50,042 nt of DNA. Source: Abiotrophia sp938010525 (GTDB lineage Bacteria; Bacillota; Bacilli; Lactobacillales; Aerococcaceae). Positions 16,178 to 25,062 of the stretch are shown here, one piece after another; position 1 is the stretch's first letter, and each line of letters opens with the position of its first letter. Position numbers and translations under genes: made by a program. Where the stretch lies: the NCBI RefSeq assembly GCF_938010525.1, contig NZ_CALLVK010000011.1, positions 1 through 50,042 on the forward strand, given 5' to 3'. The notes under the pieces were generated by a model, which worked only from the letters and a program-made list of their open reading frames with translations, searched no databases and was not told the DNA's origin.

Positions 16178-16219
16178 ACACCCTATAAGTTGGATTATTT
16201 TATCCAATTTATGGGGTGT
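16178..16219. repeat. 42-bp palindrome after yitT, possible IS-end remnant
   Basis: ACACCCTATAAGTTGGAT pairs with ATCCAATTTATGGGGTGT across a 6-nt centre, with two mismatches. The arm resembles the termini of IS3/IS150-group elements (ACACCC..AAGTTGGA-type ends, from memory), so this may be two IS ends brought together. It may also simply terminate yitT, since CTTTTA follows. Confidence 0.5.
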
Positions 16220-16261
16220 CTTTTAATGCAAATAAGCTATTCAGAACTAGTAAAGTATTAT

Positions 16262-16287
16262 AAAAAAGGAGAGCCTAAGCTCTCCTT
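16262..16287 (-). terminator. rhaD terminator
   Basis: AAGGAGAGC / GCTCTCCTT with loop CTAA, and a T-run on the minus strand. The first terminator seen on this strand downstream of the MarR promoter at 23.2 kb. Confidence 0.9.
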
Positions 16288-16301
16288 GTGATCACAACGT
16301 T

Positions 16302-17114
16302 TTATAGAAAGTCTTTTCTAGGGGTCACCTTAAAGCGTGCAGCCAATTCTCTAAGCTGATTATCGCTAATATCTTGTTTTATACGGCCCCCTTGAGCGCC
16401 AATTTGACTGTAAATCATTGCCGCTTTTTCAATCACCTCAATCAAGCCGTAGGTCTCATCGAGTGAGTTTCCAGAAGCAAAGAGCCCATGATGGGGCCAG
16501 ACTACTGCTGAAAAATCGCCCATTTTTCTTGCGGTTGCTTCCCCTATCTCTGTTGTGCCTGGTGTCATATAGGGAATGAGACCCACACCTTCTGGGAAAA
16601 CCACTAAGGACTCGGCCTGCATTTTCCAAAGTAGTCGCGATAAGTGACGTTCATCCAAATCCTGAGTGAACGTTAGAGCAATTAAGTTAGTTGGATGACA
16701 ATGGAAGATTACCCGATGGGCCGGATTAATCTTCAGACGCTCAATATGACTCATCAAATGGCTAGGAAATTCAGAAGTTGGTCGTCCGCCATCTTCAAAG
16801 CCCCAGACAACATCATAGCTTAAGCCATCATTTGAAATACGAACGAGCCCCAAGTCAAGCAACGGTTGCTTAGTTACATTACGAAAATAGCGTCCCGTCC
16901 CCGTTACCAGATAGTATTGTCCAGCTAAATCGGATGCCTTAAAACCCAATTCATGACTTGACCTAACCTCAGAAATATCCTCGTAGCCCACAAGCTCTTC
17001 CGCACTTAAGCGGCAGGAAACGTTGCCGCCGTTTCGCTCATCCCAATATCGTAGATAGGACTCATAGGTTACTTCACACATTTTTTTTACAAAGGAAGAT
17101 TCTATAAATTTCAT
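16302..17114 (-). CDS. rhaD: Rhamnulose-1-phosphate aldolase
   Basis: 270 aa, near the usual length. A class II aldolase of the AraD/FucA fold that splits L-rhamnulose-1-phosphate into DHAP and L-lactaldehyde. Zinc ligands are visible in VIFHCHPTNLIALT and VVWPHHGLFASG. The start at 17114 lies 13 nt after the rhaA stop with a modest ribosome site (AAAAGAGGCAAC). The reading frame is intact. Because rhaB upstream is broken, the enzyme may lack its substrate unless another kinase supplies it. Confidence 0.94.
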   Translation of the reverse strand: MKFIESSFVKKMCEVTYESYLRYWDERNGGNVSCRLSAEELVGYEDISEVRSSHELGFKASDLAGQYYLVTGTGRYFRNVTKQPLLDLGLVRISNDGLSYDVVWGFEDGGRPTSEFPSHLMSHIERLKINPAHRVIFHCHPTNLIALTFTQDLDERHLSRLLWKMQAESLVVFPEGVGLIPYMTPGTTEIGEATARKMGDFSAVVWPHHGLFASGNSLDETYGLIEVIEKAAMIYSQIGAQGGRIKQDISDNQLRELAARFKVTPRKDFL

Positions 17115-17127
17115 AGTTGCCTCTTTT

Positions 17128-18390
17128 CTAGTTTCGTTTACTTAATACTTCTTTTTCGTATTGACGGACATCGTCTAACCAATCCAGACCTACTGGGACC
17201 TTGTTTTGCAAGCAGAAATAATTCCAAACATCTGCATAAGGGAAGTCTTTCAGCTCCTCCGTATAAGCCAAACGACCGGTAAAGTCAAAATGATTCTCCA
17301 TAGCCTTCAAGTCAGCTGTTGGCTCAAGCAAGGCTTTTAAGAGAGCTTTTTGAGTATTACGGCTACCAATTACCCAGGCAGCAATCCGATTAATTGTAGC
17401 GTCAAAGAAGTCTAAGCCAATTACTGTCTTATCCAACAAGTCATTACGTACTAGTTCTTTAGCAATATCTTGCAACTCGTCGTCCATAATCACCACGTGA
17501 TCTGAATCCCAACGCACTGGACGAGATACATGTAGCATAAGACCTTTTCCAAACAAGGCAAGTGAAGATAATTTATTTGAGATTACTTCAGTTGGATGAA
17601 AATGTCCTGCGTCTAGAAGAATCATTTTGTCTCGCGTTAGGCCATACCCCATATAGAATTCATGGGAGCCGACTGTATAAGCTTCCGCACCGATACCAAA
17701 CAACTTACTTTCGACCGTATCTTGAGTACAAGCTTCATCCAGTTGTTCAGAGAAGATTTCGTCAAGAGACTCCATCAAGCGTTTACGAGGAGTTAGGCGA
17801 TCAATCGGATTGTCCTTATATCCATCTGGCACCCAAAAATTGTTGTAACAGACTTGATTCAATTCTCTCCCCATGTATGCAGCAATCTTTCGACTTCGCT
17901 TCCCATGTTCAATCCAATAGTCACGCACTTCTTTGTCGGGGTGTGACAAAGTCAGCCCATCCTTCATCATAGGATGCGAGAAGAAGGTAGGATTAAAATC
18001 AAGCCCCACACCCTGCTCCTTAGCCCACGCTACCCATTTTTCAAAGTGCTTTGGTTCAATTTGATTCAAATCCACTTTCTCATCTGTATCCAGATAAATG
18101 GCATGCAGATTTAGCTTGTGTCGCCCAGGAATCAAGCTATAGGCCTTTTCCAAGTCTTGGCGAAGCTGATCTGGTGTTTTGGCAGCACCTGGGTAATTCC
18201 CCGTTGACATGATGCCCCCCGTCAGTTCACCATCCGGTGTAAGGAAGCCTCGTACGTCATCGCCTTGCCAACAGTGTACAGAAATCTTAATATTTTGAAG
18301 CCTTTCGAGGGCGTTATCGGTATTAATACCGATTGCTGCATAGCGTTCTTTAGCAACTTGATAGGCTTGTTTAATTTGTAATTCGTTCAT
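17128..18390 (-). CDS. rhaA: L-rhamnose isomerase
   Basis: 420 aa, the normal family length. Interconverts L-rhamnose and L-rhamnulose and needs Mn2+. Recognisable blocks are SVHCWQGDDVRGF near residue 36, GLDFNPTFFSHPM, and LLDAGHFHPTEVISNK with the metal-binding His/Asp residues. The open frame extends upstream, but ATG 18390 has AAGGAG 7-8 nt before it and starts with the expected MNELQIKQAY. It lies 10 nt after the end of the rhaB remnant, so it was once rhaB-rhaA-rhaD. Confidence 0.96.
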   Translation of the reverse strand: MNELQIKQAYQVAKERYAAIGINTDNALERLQNIKISVHCWQGDDVRGFLTPDGELTGGIMSTGNYPGAAKTPDQLRQDLEKAYSLIPGRHKLNLHAIYLDTDEKVDLNQIEPKHFEKWVAWAKEQGVGLDFNPTFFSHPMMKDGLTLSHPDKEVRDYWIEHGKRSRKIAAYMGRELNQVCYNNFWVPDGYKDNPIDRLTPRKRLMESLDEIFSEQLDEACTQDTVESKLFGIGAEAYTVGSHEFYMGYGLTRDKMILLDAGHFHPTEVISNKLSSLALFGKGLMLHVSRPVRWDSDHVVIMDDELQDIAKELVRNDLLDKTVIGLDFFDATINRIAAWVIGSRNTQKALLKALLEPTADLKAMENHFDFTGRLAYTEELKDFPYADVWNYFCLQNKVPVGLDWLDDVRQYEKEVLSKRN

Positions 18391-18400
18391 GTTTTTCTCC

Positions 18401-19131
18401 TTAAATTTGCGGTCTGTAACATTCAAAACTACTAGATGACGCTAGCCAGTGACGAGCTTGCGAGAGATTCTCAAATTCTCCAACACTAACCATTTGTACC
18501 AGAATATTTCCAATCGCAGTAGCCTCTCCCGGCCCTGCAATGACTTCTTTCCCAATGAGATTGGCAGTTAACTGATTGAGCAAGCTCACGTTAGAACCTC
18601 CACCCACTACATGAAGGTAATCAATCGTCTTGCCACTTAAGACTTCCAATTACTTCAACTCCCTAGCATAAATACGCGCTAGGTTAGAATAGACACACAT
18701 GACTAATTCTCCCACAGTCTTCGGTATAGGCTGCCCACTTTCACGACAGGCGGCTTGAATCTCCCCAATCATGTTTTTAGGGTTGTTAAAACGATCATGG
18801 TTCAGGTCGATTTCTTGTAAAAAGGCATGTACGCTTGCTGCTTGCTCTGCCATTTCCTGATAGGAAAATTGGTAATCTGTTAGACGCGCAATCTCCTGCA
18901 AGCACCACATACCTGTGATATTTTTTAAAAGGCGGTAGGTATGATAAACACCCCACTCATTGGTGTAGTTTGCTTGATAGGTCTTAGCATTTACTAGGGG
19001 CAAGTCATTCTCTATACCAACATGTGACCAGGTCCCGCACAATAGAGAACCAAGTCCTTTACCTCAGCTATTTGCTTCTTAGCCTTTTTGGAAGAATCGA
19101 ACAGAAGACCAGTAGCTATTTTTAGTGGCCT
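18401..19131 (-). pseudogene. rhaB: Rhamnulokinase, truncated and disrupted
   Basis: Only the C-terminal half of this FGGY-family kinase (normally about 480 aa) remains. CGTWSHVGIENDLPLV..YTNEWGVYHTYRLLKN runs to 18650, where an in-frame TAA interrupts ARELK-stop-LEVLSGKTIDYLHVVGGGSN. The rest continues in the same frame to 18401, so the stop looks like a CAA-to-TAA change. Around 19035 the frame shifts by one base: KDLVLYCA in one frame is followed by GTWSHVGIE in another, consistent with loss of one G in a G-run. Upstream of 19131 the sequence is already the stop codon of the ABC exporter gene, so the N-terminal half was deleted. Confidence 0.9.
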
Positions 19132-20925
19132 TTAAGCCAAGAGTTCTTCGAAGTCCATACCACTAGAATTCTTATCGAACTGGCTGTTATAGAGGTCAGC
19201 ATAGAAGCCGCCTTGAGCCATGAGCTCCTGGTGGTTGCCTTGTTCGATAATACGACCTTCCTGCATGACCAGGATATAGTCGGCATTCTTAATGGTCGAC
19301 AGACGGTGGGCGATGACGAAGGAAGTCCGCCCCTCCATGAGGGTATCCATGGCCTGTTGAATCAGTTCCTCGGTCCGGGTATCCACCGAAGAAGTGGCCT
19401 CGTCCAGGATTAGCAGTGGCGCGTCCTTAAGCAAGGCGCGGGCAATGGTCATGAGCTGCTTTTGCCCAACTGACAAGGTGACCGTGTCATCCAGAACCGT
19501 GTCGTAAGCCTTAGGCAGAGTCATGATATAGTGGTGGACGCCGGCCGCCTTAGCAGCCTCGATTACCTGTTGGTCACTAATGCCAGTCTGGTTGAAGATC
19601 AGGTTTTCCTTGATGGTCCCTTCAAAGAGCCAGGTGTCCTGTAGGACCATGGCAAAGGCATCGTGGACTTCTGACCGCTTCATTTGAGCCAGGTCCACGC
19701 CATCAATGGCGATGGTCCCCTGGTTGATTTCATAGAACTTCATAAGCAGGTTAACAATGGTGGTCTTCCCTGCCCCAGTCGGCCCTACAATGGCAATCTT
19801 CTTACCAGGACGGGCTTGGGCCGTAAAGTCATTGATGATGGTCTTATCAGGCGCATAACCGAAGGAAACCTGGTCGAAGGTGACCTGCCCCTTAATGTCG
19901 GTCAAGGCCTGTGGCAGTTGGTGGTCATCCGCCATTTCTTCTTCATTGAGGAATTCGGAGACCCGACTCATGGCCGCCCCCGCTTGTTGCAGGGAGGTCA
20001 TGCCTTGGGCCAGTTGGGAAATGGGTTGACCGAAGATCCGCACATAGACCATAAAGGCCACGATGGTCCCCATGGTCACGCCACTGCCCTCCTGTAGGGC
20101 CAAGACGGCGCCAACGATAATGACTAAGACATAGGCGAAGTTGCCGATGAAAATCATGAGCGGCATCATAATGCCCGAGATAAATTGAGACTTCCAGATG
20201 CTGTCATGGAGTTGGCCATTGAGCTTGGCGAACTGGGCCAGAGACTCAGGCACGGCATTGTAGCTGGTGACCACATTGTGACCCGAATAAGTTTCCTCCA
20301 CAAAGCCGTTGACGGCCGCCAAGTTGACTTGTTGGGCCTTGAAGAAGGCTTGGGCCCGCATACCGATAAACATAATCAGGATAAAGCCCACGAAGACGGA
20401 AACCACCGTCACCAGCGATAGGATAACATTAGCGGTGAACATCATAATCAGAACCGCGATAATCATGATGACCGAAGAAATCACATTGGCCAGACTCTGG
20501 TTAAGGGATTGGCCTACAGTATCCACATCGTTGGTCACCCGTGACAGGGTATCCCCTTGGGAGTGACTATCGAAGTAGGCCAAGGGTAGACGGTTAATCT
20601 TAGTCGCGATAGCCCGGCGCAGACGCTGGGACAGTCGCTGAATCACAGTCGTAATAATGAAACCTTGTAGGTAGTTAATGACCGCCCCGAAGGCATAGAG
20701 CCCAGCTAGCAAGAAGCCCACAGCTGAGATGGCCTTGAGGTCCATATTGCCTGACATGCCTTGGCCAATCAGGTTAGTCATTTCTTCCAACTTACGTGGC
20801 CCGTAGACCGTAATCATACTGGAAATGGTCGCCCCAATCAGAGCCAAGACCAAGGGCAGTTGAAAGCCTTGAATATGAGGTTTTATCCCCTTAAAGAGGG
20901 ATGGTTTGGATGTCTTATTGGCCAT
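19132..20925 (-). CDS. Heterodimeric ABC exporter, subunit with consensus catalytic Glu
   Basis: 597 aa: an N-terminal six-helix membrane domain (about residues 15-320) fused to an ATPase domain. Walker A is GPTGAGKTT, Walker B LLILDEATSSVD, and the signature is LSVGQKQL rather than LSGGQ. It pairs with the adjacent subunit as an LmrCD/YfiBC/BmrCD-type multidrug or peptide exporter. The gene overlaps the upstream subunit by 11 bp and starts behind GGAGGAATTAGAAG. The rhaB remnant begins right after its stop with no terminator between. Confidence 0.93.
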   Translation of the reverse strand: MANKTSKPSLFKGIKPHIQGFQLPLVLALIGATISSMITVYGPRKLEEMTNLIGQGMSGNMDLKAISAVGFLLAGLYAFGAVINYLQGFIITTVIQRLSQRLRRAIATKINRLPLAYFDSHSQGDTLSRVTNDVDTVGQSLNQSLANVISSVIMIIAVLIMMFTANVILSLVTVVSVFVGFILIMFIGMRAQAFFKAQQVNLAAVNGFVEETYSGHNVVTSYNAVPESLAQFAKLNGQLHDSIWKSQFISGIMMPLMIFIGNFAYVLVIIVGAVLALQEGSGVTMGTIVAFMVYVRIFGQPISQLAQGMTSLQQAGAAMSRVSEFLNEEEMADDHQLPQALTDIKGQVTFDQVSFGYAPDKTIINDFTAQARPGKKIAIVGPTGAGKTTIVNLLMKFYEINQGTIAIDGVDLAQMKRSEVHDAFAMVLQDTWLFEGTIKENLIFNQTGISDQQVIEAAKAAGVHHYIMTLPKAYDTVLDDTVTLSVGQKQLMTIARALLKDAPLLILDEATSSVDTRTEELIQQAMDTLMEGRTSFVIAHRLSTIKNADYILVMQEGRIIEQGNHQELMAQGGFYADLYNSQFDKNSSGMDFEELLA

Positions 20926-22684
20926 CTTCTAATTCCTCCTTGGATAATTGAGAGTAAGCAATTTCGCGATAGACTGCATTGTCTTTGAGCAATTCCTTGT
21001 GGGTCCCCTGGCCGACCACTCGACCTTGGTCTAGGACCAGAATCAAGTCAGCCTCCATAATGGTGGAAATCCGTTGAGCCACAATCAACTTAGTCATGTG
21101 GGCCGTCTCCTTGGTCAAGGCCTCACGCAAGATACGGTCGGTCTTATAATCCAGGGCAGAGAAGGAATCGTCGAAGATCAGGATTTCTGGCTTACGCGCC
21201 AGAGCCCGGGCAATGGCCAGACGTTGACGTTGACCACCAGAGAAGTTGGTCCCGCCCTGAGCCACATGCTCGGCTAGGCCGCCTTCCTTGGCCTCCACAA
21301 AGTCCTTAGCTTGAGCCAATTCAAGGGCCTGCCACATCTTGTCTTCCGTCAGTGGGCTTTCTAAGCTATCCCCCATATCCAGGTTAGACTGGATGTCGCC
21401 TGAGAAGAGGACAGCCTTTTGAGGAATATAACCTACCCGCTTGCGCAGTTCGCTTAAGTCGTAGTCGGCCACGTTGACGCCGTCGACCAGAATTTGGCCT
21501 TCTGACACATCGTAGAAGCGTGGAATCAAGTTAACTAGGGTGGATTTGCCTGAACCGGTTGACCCGATAAAGGCCACGGTTTGACCGGCTTGAGCCTGGA
21601 AGGACACGTCTTGGATGACCGGCTCAGCTTCTTGGGCATAGCGGAAGGTCACATTTTGGAAGGTGACTTGGCCCTTGAGACTTGGGTCTGGAGACTGGCC
21701 TTGGGCTGGTGAATGAATGCTTGGTTCTAGTTCTAGGACTTCATTAATCCGGCCCGCTGCCACCAAGCTACGAGGTAGGATGAAGAAGATAATCCCCATC
21801 AAGAGGAAGCCGATGACAATCTGCATGGCATAGGACATGAAGACAATCATTTCACTGAAGAGGCCAACTTTATCAAATAAGTTAGCGGAGGCAATGAGAT
21901 AGGCCCCGATCCAATAGATGGCCAGGGTCAAACCTGAGGAAATCCCCGACATAATAGGGTTGAAGATAGCCATGAGATTGTTAACGAAGAGGTTGAGACG
22001 GGTCACTTCATTGTTAGTGGCTTCGAACTTGGCATCTTGGTAGTCCTCAGCATTATAGGCCCGAATGACCCGAATCCCCATCAGACTCTCGCGGGTAACG
22101 GCATTGAGCTTATCAGTTAATTTCTGAATGACCGCTTGCTTAGGAAAGGCCAAGGTCATGAGAACTACGGTCATTAAAATGTTGATTAAGACCGCTACCC
22201 CCACTGCCCAAAGCCAGGCCTCGGACTTGCCCACAATCTTGGTCATGGCCCAAATAGCCATAATAGGACCGCGAACGATGACCTGGAGGCCCATGGTAAT
22301 CAGCAGCTGAATCTGGCTGATGTCATTGGTGGTCCGGGTCAAGAGAGAGGGAATACTGAAACGCTTGATTTCAGCATCCGAATAGCTGAGGACTTGGCTA
22401 TAGATGTCCGACCGCAAACGGGTGGTATAGCTAGCGGCTAGACGGGCGGCTAGGAAGCCCACCATAACTAGGCTGGCGAAACTAGCCAGAGATAGGCCCA
22501 ACATGAGGGCGCCAGGGCCCATTAACTGGTCTAGGCCCACGCCTGGTGTTTGTAAGAGTGTGGCCACTTCCTTCATATAACTTGGAACTTCTAAGTCCAA
22601 GTAGACGGCTAGGAAGATGAAGGCCACGGTAAGACCCACCATCCCCCATTCACGGGCGCTGAGTCGCTTAATTAATTTAAACAT
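20915..22684 (-). CDS. Heterodimeric ABC exporter, subunit with degenerate catalytic site
   Basis: 589 aa: membrane domain (about residues 15-310), then ATPase domain with Walker A GSTGSGKST and signature FSGGQRQRLAIARAL. The Walker B motif ILIFDDSFSALD carries Asp where the catalytic Glu is usual, which is the mark of the non-consensus site in heterodimeric exporters. Start follows AAAGGAGTAGACC and overlaps the end of the MarR gene, so the three genes are coupled. Exports drugs, peptides or lipids; substrate not evident. Confidence 0.93.
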   Translation of the reverse strand: MFKLIKRLSAREWGMVGLTVAFIFLAVYLDLEVPSYMKEVATLLQTPGVGLDQLMGPGALMLGLSLASFASLVMVGFLAARLAASYTTRLRSDIYSQVLSYSDAEIKRFSIPSLLTRTTNDISQIQLLITMGLQVIVRGPIMAIWAMTKIVGKSEAWLWAVGVAVLINILMTVVLMTLAFPKQAVIQKLTDKLNAVTRESLMGIRVIRAYNAEDYQDAKFEATNNEVTRLNLFVNNLMAIFNPIMSGISSGLTLAIYWIGAYLIASANLFDKVGLFSEMIVFMSYAMQIVIGFLLMGIIFFILPRSLVAAGRINEVLELEPSIHSPAQGQSPDPSLKGQVTFQNVTFRYAQEAEPVIQDVSFQAQAGQTVAFIGSTGSGKSTLVNLIPRFYDVSEGQILVDGVNVADYDLSELRKRVGYIPQKAVLFSGDIQSNLDMGDSLESPLTEDKMWQALELAQAKDFVEAKEGGLAEHVAQGGTNFSGGQRQRLAIARALARKPEILIFDDSFSALDYKTDRILREALTKETAHMTKLIVAQRISTIMEADLILVLDQGRVVGQGTHKELLKDNAVYREIAYSQLSKEELEDGQ

Positions 22685-23132
22685 GGTCTACTCCTTTGTA
22701 TTCAATATGTTCCAGATTTTGTGTCAATTGGTGAATTACCCGATGGAAGACTGCTAGATCTTGCTCACTAAGTCCTTCCAACAATTGGTCGTGGATGGTG
22801 GTCAAGAAATGACCGACCTGGGCTTGCTTGACCAGGCCTTGCTCGGTCAGGGTCACATACTTGCGCCGCTTATCGTGGGGATCAGGCTTAATGTCAATCA
22901 GCTGATTCTTCTCCATACGCTTGAAGAGTTGGCTAGCCACCGGCTTAGAGATTTTCATTTTCTCTGCTACTTCCATCATGGTAACCGGCCTCTCTTGGTG
23001 GTGGAAGAGATAGGTCACTACCCGCCCCTGGGGACCGGCTAACCAATCCATCCCGGCTTCCTTAGCTAGGTTCTGAGCTTGATTTTTAAGGCGATGGCTG
23101 AAGACCACCGCGTCATGGATACAACCTTCCAT
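22677..23132 (-). CDS. MarR family transcriptional regulator
   Basis: 151 aa with the winged-helix pattern: MTMMEVAEKMKISKPVASQLFKRMEKNQLI is the recognition helix region and DKRRKYVTLTEQG is the wing. The frame extends upstream through the promoter; ATG 23132 has GGAGG 8 nt before it and is the likely start. The promoter holds a perfect 16-bp palindrome, so the protein probably represses itself and the two downstream ABC exporter genes, with release by a toxic compound. Overlaps the exporter gene by 8 bp. Confidence 0.9.
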   Translation of the reverse strand: MEGCIHDAVVFSHRLKNQAQNLAKEAGMDWLAGPQGRVVTYLFHHQERPVTMMEVAEKMKISKPVASQLFKRMEKNQLIDIKPDPHDKRRKYVTLTEQGLVKQAQVGHFLTTIHDQLLEGLSEQDLAVFHRVIHQLTQNLEHIEYKGVDHV

Positions 23133-23150
23133 TGGCATCCCTCCGTCAAT

Positions 23151-23195
23151 AGTTATCATGATAACTATTTTAGCATAGGCCCAAGCCCTTGGCAA
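23151..23195 (-). promoter_or_regulatory. marR-exporter promoter with 16-bp palindromic operator
   Basis: Minus strand: TTGCCA (23190-23195), 17-bp spacer, TAAAAT (23167-23172) with an upstream TGC giving an extended -10. Directly after it lies the perfect palindrome AGTTATCATGATAACT (23151-23166), covering the expected start site. Confidence 0.85.
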
Positions 23196-23214
23196 GTTGC
23201 AGCCTCTCGACAAA

Positions 23215-23270
23215 ACTTTAGAAATACTTTAGAATTGCTTGAGAGATATTTGATTTTTAGGTCCTATACT
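23215..23270 (+). promoter_or_regulatory. ABC transporter promoter with 11-bp-phased direct repeat
   Basis: ACTTTAGAA occurs at 23215-23223 and again at 23226-23234, 11 bp apart, one helical turn. A TATACT -10 lies at 23265-23270 with no good -35. Tandem direct repeats just upstream of a weak -35 are typical binding sites of OmpR-family activators; the response regulator at 25962-26678 is the obvious candidate. Confidence 0.6.
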
Positions 23271-23321
23271 TAGAACTATCAAGGAGCCAAGCTCCTAATT
23301 AGCAGAAAGGACGTGTTCAAC

Positions 23322-24260
23322 ATGACCCCCATCCTGACCACCCAGTCCCTAACTAAAAACTATGCCTCTGGCCCGGCCCTGACCCAGGTCAGCCTCAGCC
23401 TAGAAGAAGGCGACATCTACGGCTTAATCGGCCAAAACGGGGCCGGTAAAACGACCCTACTCAAACTCATCACACGACTCATTCACCCTAGCTCCGGTAG
23501 CGTCTCCCTCTTCGGCTCTAGCAGCGACCGGGAGTGGAGCCAGGCCCTGACTCGGGTGGGTGCCGTCATTGAGTCACCAGCCGCCTTCCCTAATCTGTCG
23601 GCCTACGAGAACCTACGCTACCAAGCCACCCTCCTCTGCCTGCCCCAAGCCGAGCAAGTCATCCAGGAGACCCTAGAATTAATCGACTTGCAGAATGCCG
23701 GTCGCAAGCCCTTCAAGGACTTCTCTCTGGGCATGAAGCAACGCCTAGCTATCGGTCTGGCGATCTTGGCCAAGCCCGACCTGCTCATTTTGGATGAGCC
23801 GGTCAACGGCCTAGACCCCATCGGCATTAGCGACTTGCGCGCCCTCCTCCTCCGCCTCAACCGCGAGTTAGGCATGACCATGATTATTTCCAGCCACATC
23901 CTAAGCGAGCTCCAGCAACTGGCTAACCGCTTTGGCTTTATCAAAGACGGACGGCTAATTAAGGAAATCTCCAAGACCGAATTCGATAGCCTGTCCGAAG
24001 ACTATATTGTCCTCAAGACCCATGCGGTGGAAGCTGCCAGCCGTCTGCTAGAAAGCCAGTTCAGCTATCCCTTCAAGGTGGTGGCCGAAACGGGTGAAAT
24101 CCATGTCTTCGCGCCTGCCAACCAGTTGTCGGCCGTCAATACTGCCCTGGTTCAAGGCCAAGTGGCCCTGGATGAGATTTATTATGCTAAACAGAACCTA
24201 GAAAACTACTTTACCCAATTGATTCACGAGGAGGATGCTCACCATGTTAGCCATTCTTAA
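23322..24260 (+). CDS. ABC transporter ATP-binding protein (BcrA/lantibiotic-immunity type)
   Basis: 312 aa. Walker A GQNGAGKTT, signature FSLGMKQRLAIGLAIL, Walker B LLILDEPVNGLDP and the switch segment MIISSHILSELQ match BcrA/SpaF-type subunits of peptide-antibiotic resistance exporters. ATG 23322 is chosen over GTG 23313 because AGAAAGG is at 23304-23310. It overlaps the permease gene by 17 bp. The pair faces a two-component system that ends 55 nt after the permease, a common arrangement for antimicrobial-peptide sensing and resistance. Confidence 0.9.
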   Translation: MTPILTTQSLTKNYASGPALTQVSLSLEEGDIYGLIGQNGAGKTTLLKLITRLIHPSSGSVSLFGSSSDREWSQALTRVGAVIESPAAFPNLSAYENLRYQATLLCLPQAEQVIQETLELIDLQNAGRKPFKDFSLGMKQRLAIGLAILAKPDLLILDEPVNGLDPIGISDLRALLLRLNRELGMTMIISSHILSELQQLANRFGFIKDGRLIKEISKTEFDSLSEDYIVLKTHAVEAASRLLESQFSYPFKVVAETGEIHVFAPANQLSAVNTALVQGQVALDEIYYAKQNLENYFTQLIHEEDAHHVSHS

Positions 24261-25008
24261 AGCCGATTTCCGCCGCCTGATTCATTCAAAGGGTTTCTGG
24301 ACCATGGAAATCCTGCTACTGGCCTTCAACTTCCTCATTGTCCTACTAGCTCATCCTACCGTCCTCAAGTTTATCTCGGGCCTCCAAGGAGTCAGCGGTG
24401 CCGAGGGCCTGGAGCAGCTGAGATTGGATGGTTTGACCGCTGTCAGCCAGGCCATTGAGAGTGGAGCTGGTATTCAGATCTTTATGCTCTTTTTGACCCT
24501 CTACTTGGTGGGACCTGAACTCAACCACCAACTCTATAAAAATTCTCTGTCCGCCGGCATTTCCCGTTTCAGCTACTACTTCAATAAATGGCTGATGATT
24601 TTCCTCTTAACCGGCTTCAACCTCTTCCTCTACACCAGCACCCGCTATCTATATGCCAGTCTCTTCCTGGATATGTCGGGTCTAAGTCCCGAGGTGCTTG
24701 GACAAGGAGTCCAAGTCCTTCTGCTCCAATGGCTCTTCATCCAATTCTGGGTGGCCGTCATCCTGACCCTCCTCCACTTGACCCATTCCATCCCCATCAG
24801 TCTGGTCTTTTTCTTCCTATTCGGACCTTCCGCCAATTATCTGGCCATGCTCTTGCCAAAAATCACCTGGCTGCGCTACGTCGATGTGCAAGCCGACTTC
24901 GCCCTCCTATCAGACCCCAACCTAGCCCTGGCCGTGGGCCTGTCACTAATCCTAAGTACCATCTTCGGCTGCCTAGGCTACCAGATTTTCAAAAGACGTG
25001 ACTTATAA
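24244..25008 (+). CDS. ABC transporter permease, lantibiotic-immunity type
   Basis: 254 aa with about six membrane segments, at residues 17-38, 80-100, 115-140, 165-185, 195-215 and 225-250. It fits the ABC-2/SpaE-like permeases that accompany BcrA-type ATPases. GAGGAGG touches the ATG at 24235 but is 9 nt from ATG 24244, so the latter is the start. Ends just before a bidirectional terminator. Confidence 0.85.
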   Translation: MLAILKADFRRLIHSKGFWTMEILLLAFNFLIVLLAHPTVLKFISGLQGVSGAEGLEQLRLDGLTAVSQAIESGAGIQIFMLFLTLYLVGPELNHQLYKNSLSAGISRFSYYFNKWLMIFLLTGFNLFLYTSTRYLYASLFLDMSGLSPEVLGQGVQVLLLQWLFIQFWVAVILTLLHLTHSIPISLVFFFLFGPSANYLAMLLPKITWLRYVDVQADFALLSDPNLALAVGLSLILSTIFGCLGYQIFKRRDL

Positions 25009-25021
25009 AGCCACAAAAATA

Positions 25022-25061
25022 AGCCAGTCCATCAGTATGCAAACTGATGGGCTGGCTTTTT
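25022..25061. terminator. Bidirectional terminator between ABC genes and two-component system
   Basis: AGCCAGtCCATCAGT pairs with ACTGATGGgCTGGCT, followed by TTTTT on the plus strand and by a T-rich tract on the minus strand. It serves the convergent permease and histidine kinase genes. Confidence 0.88.
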
Positions 25062-25062
25062 G

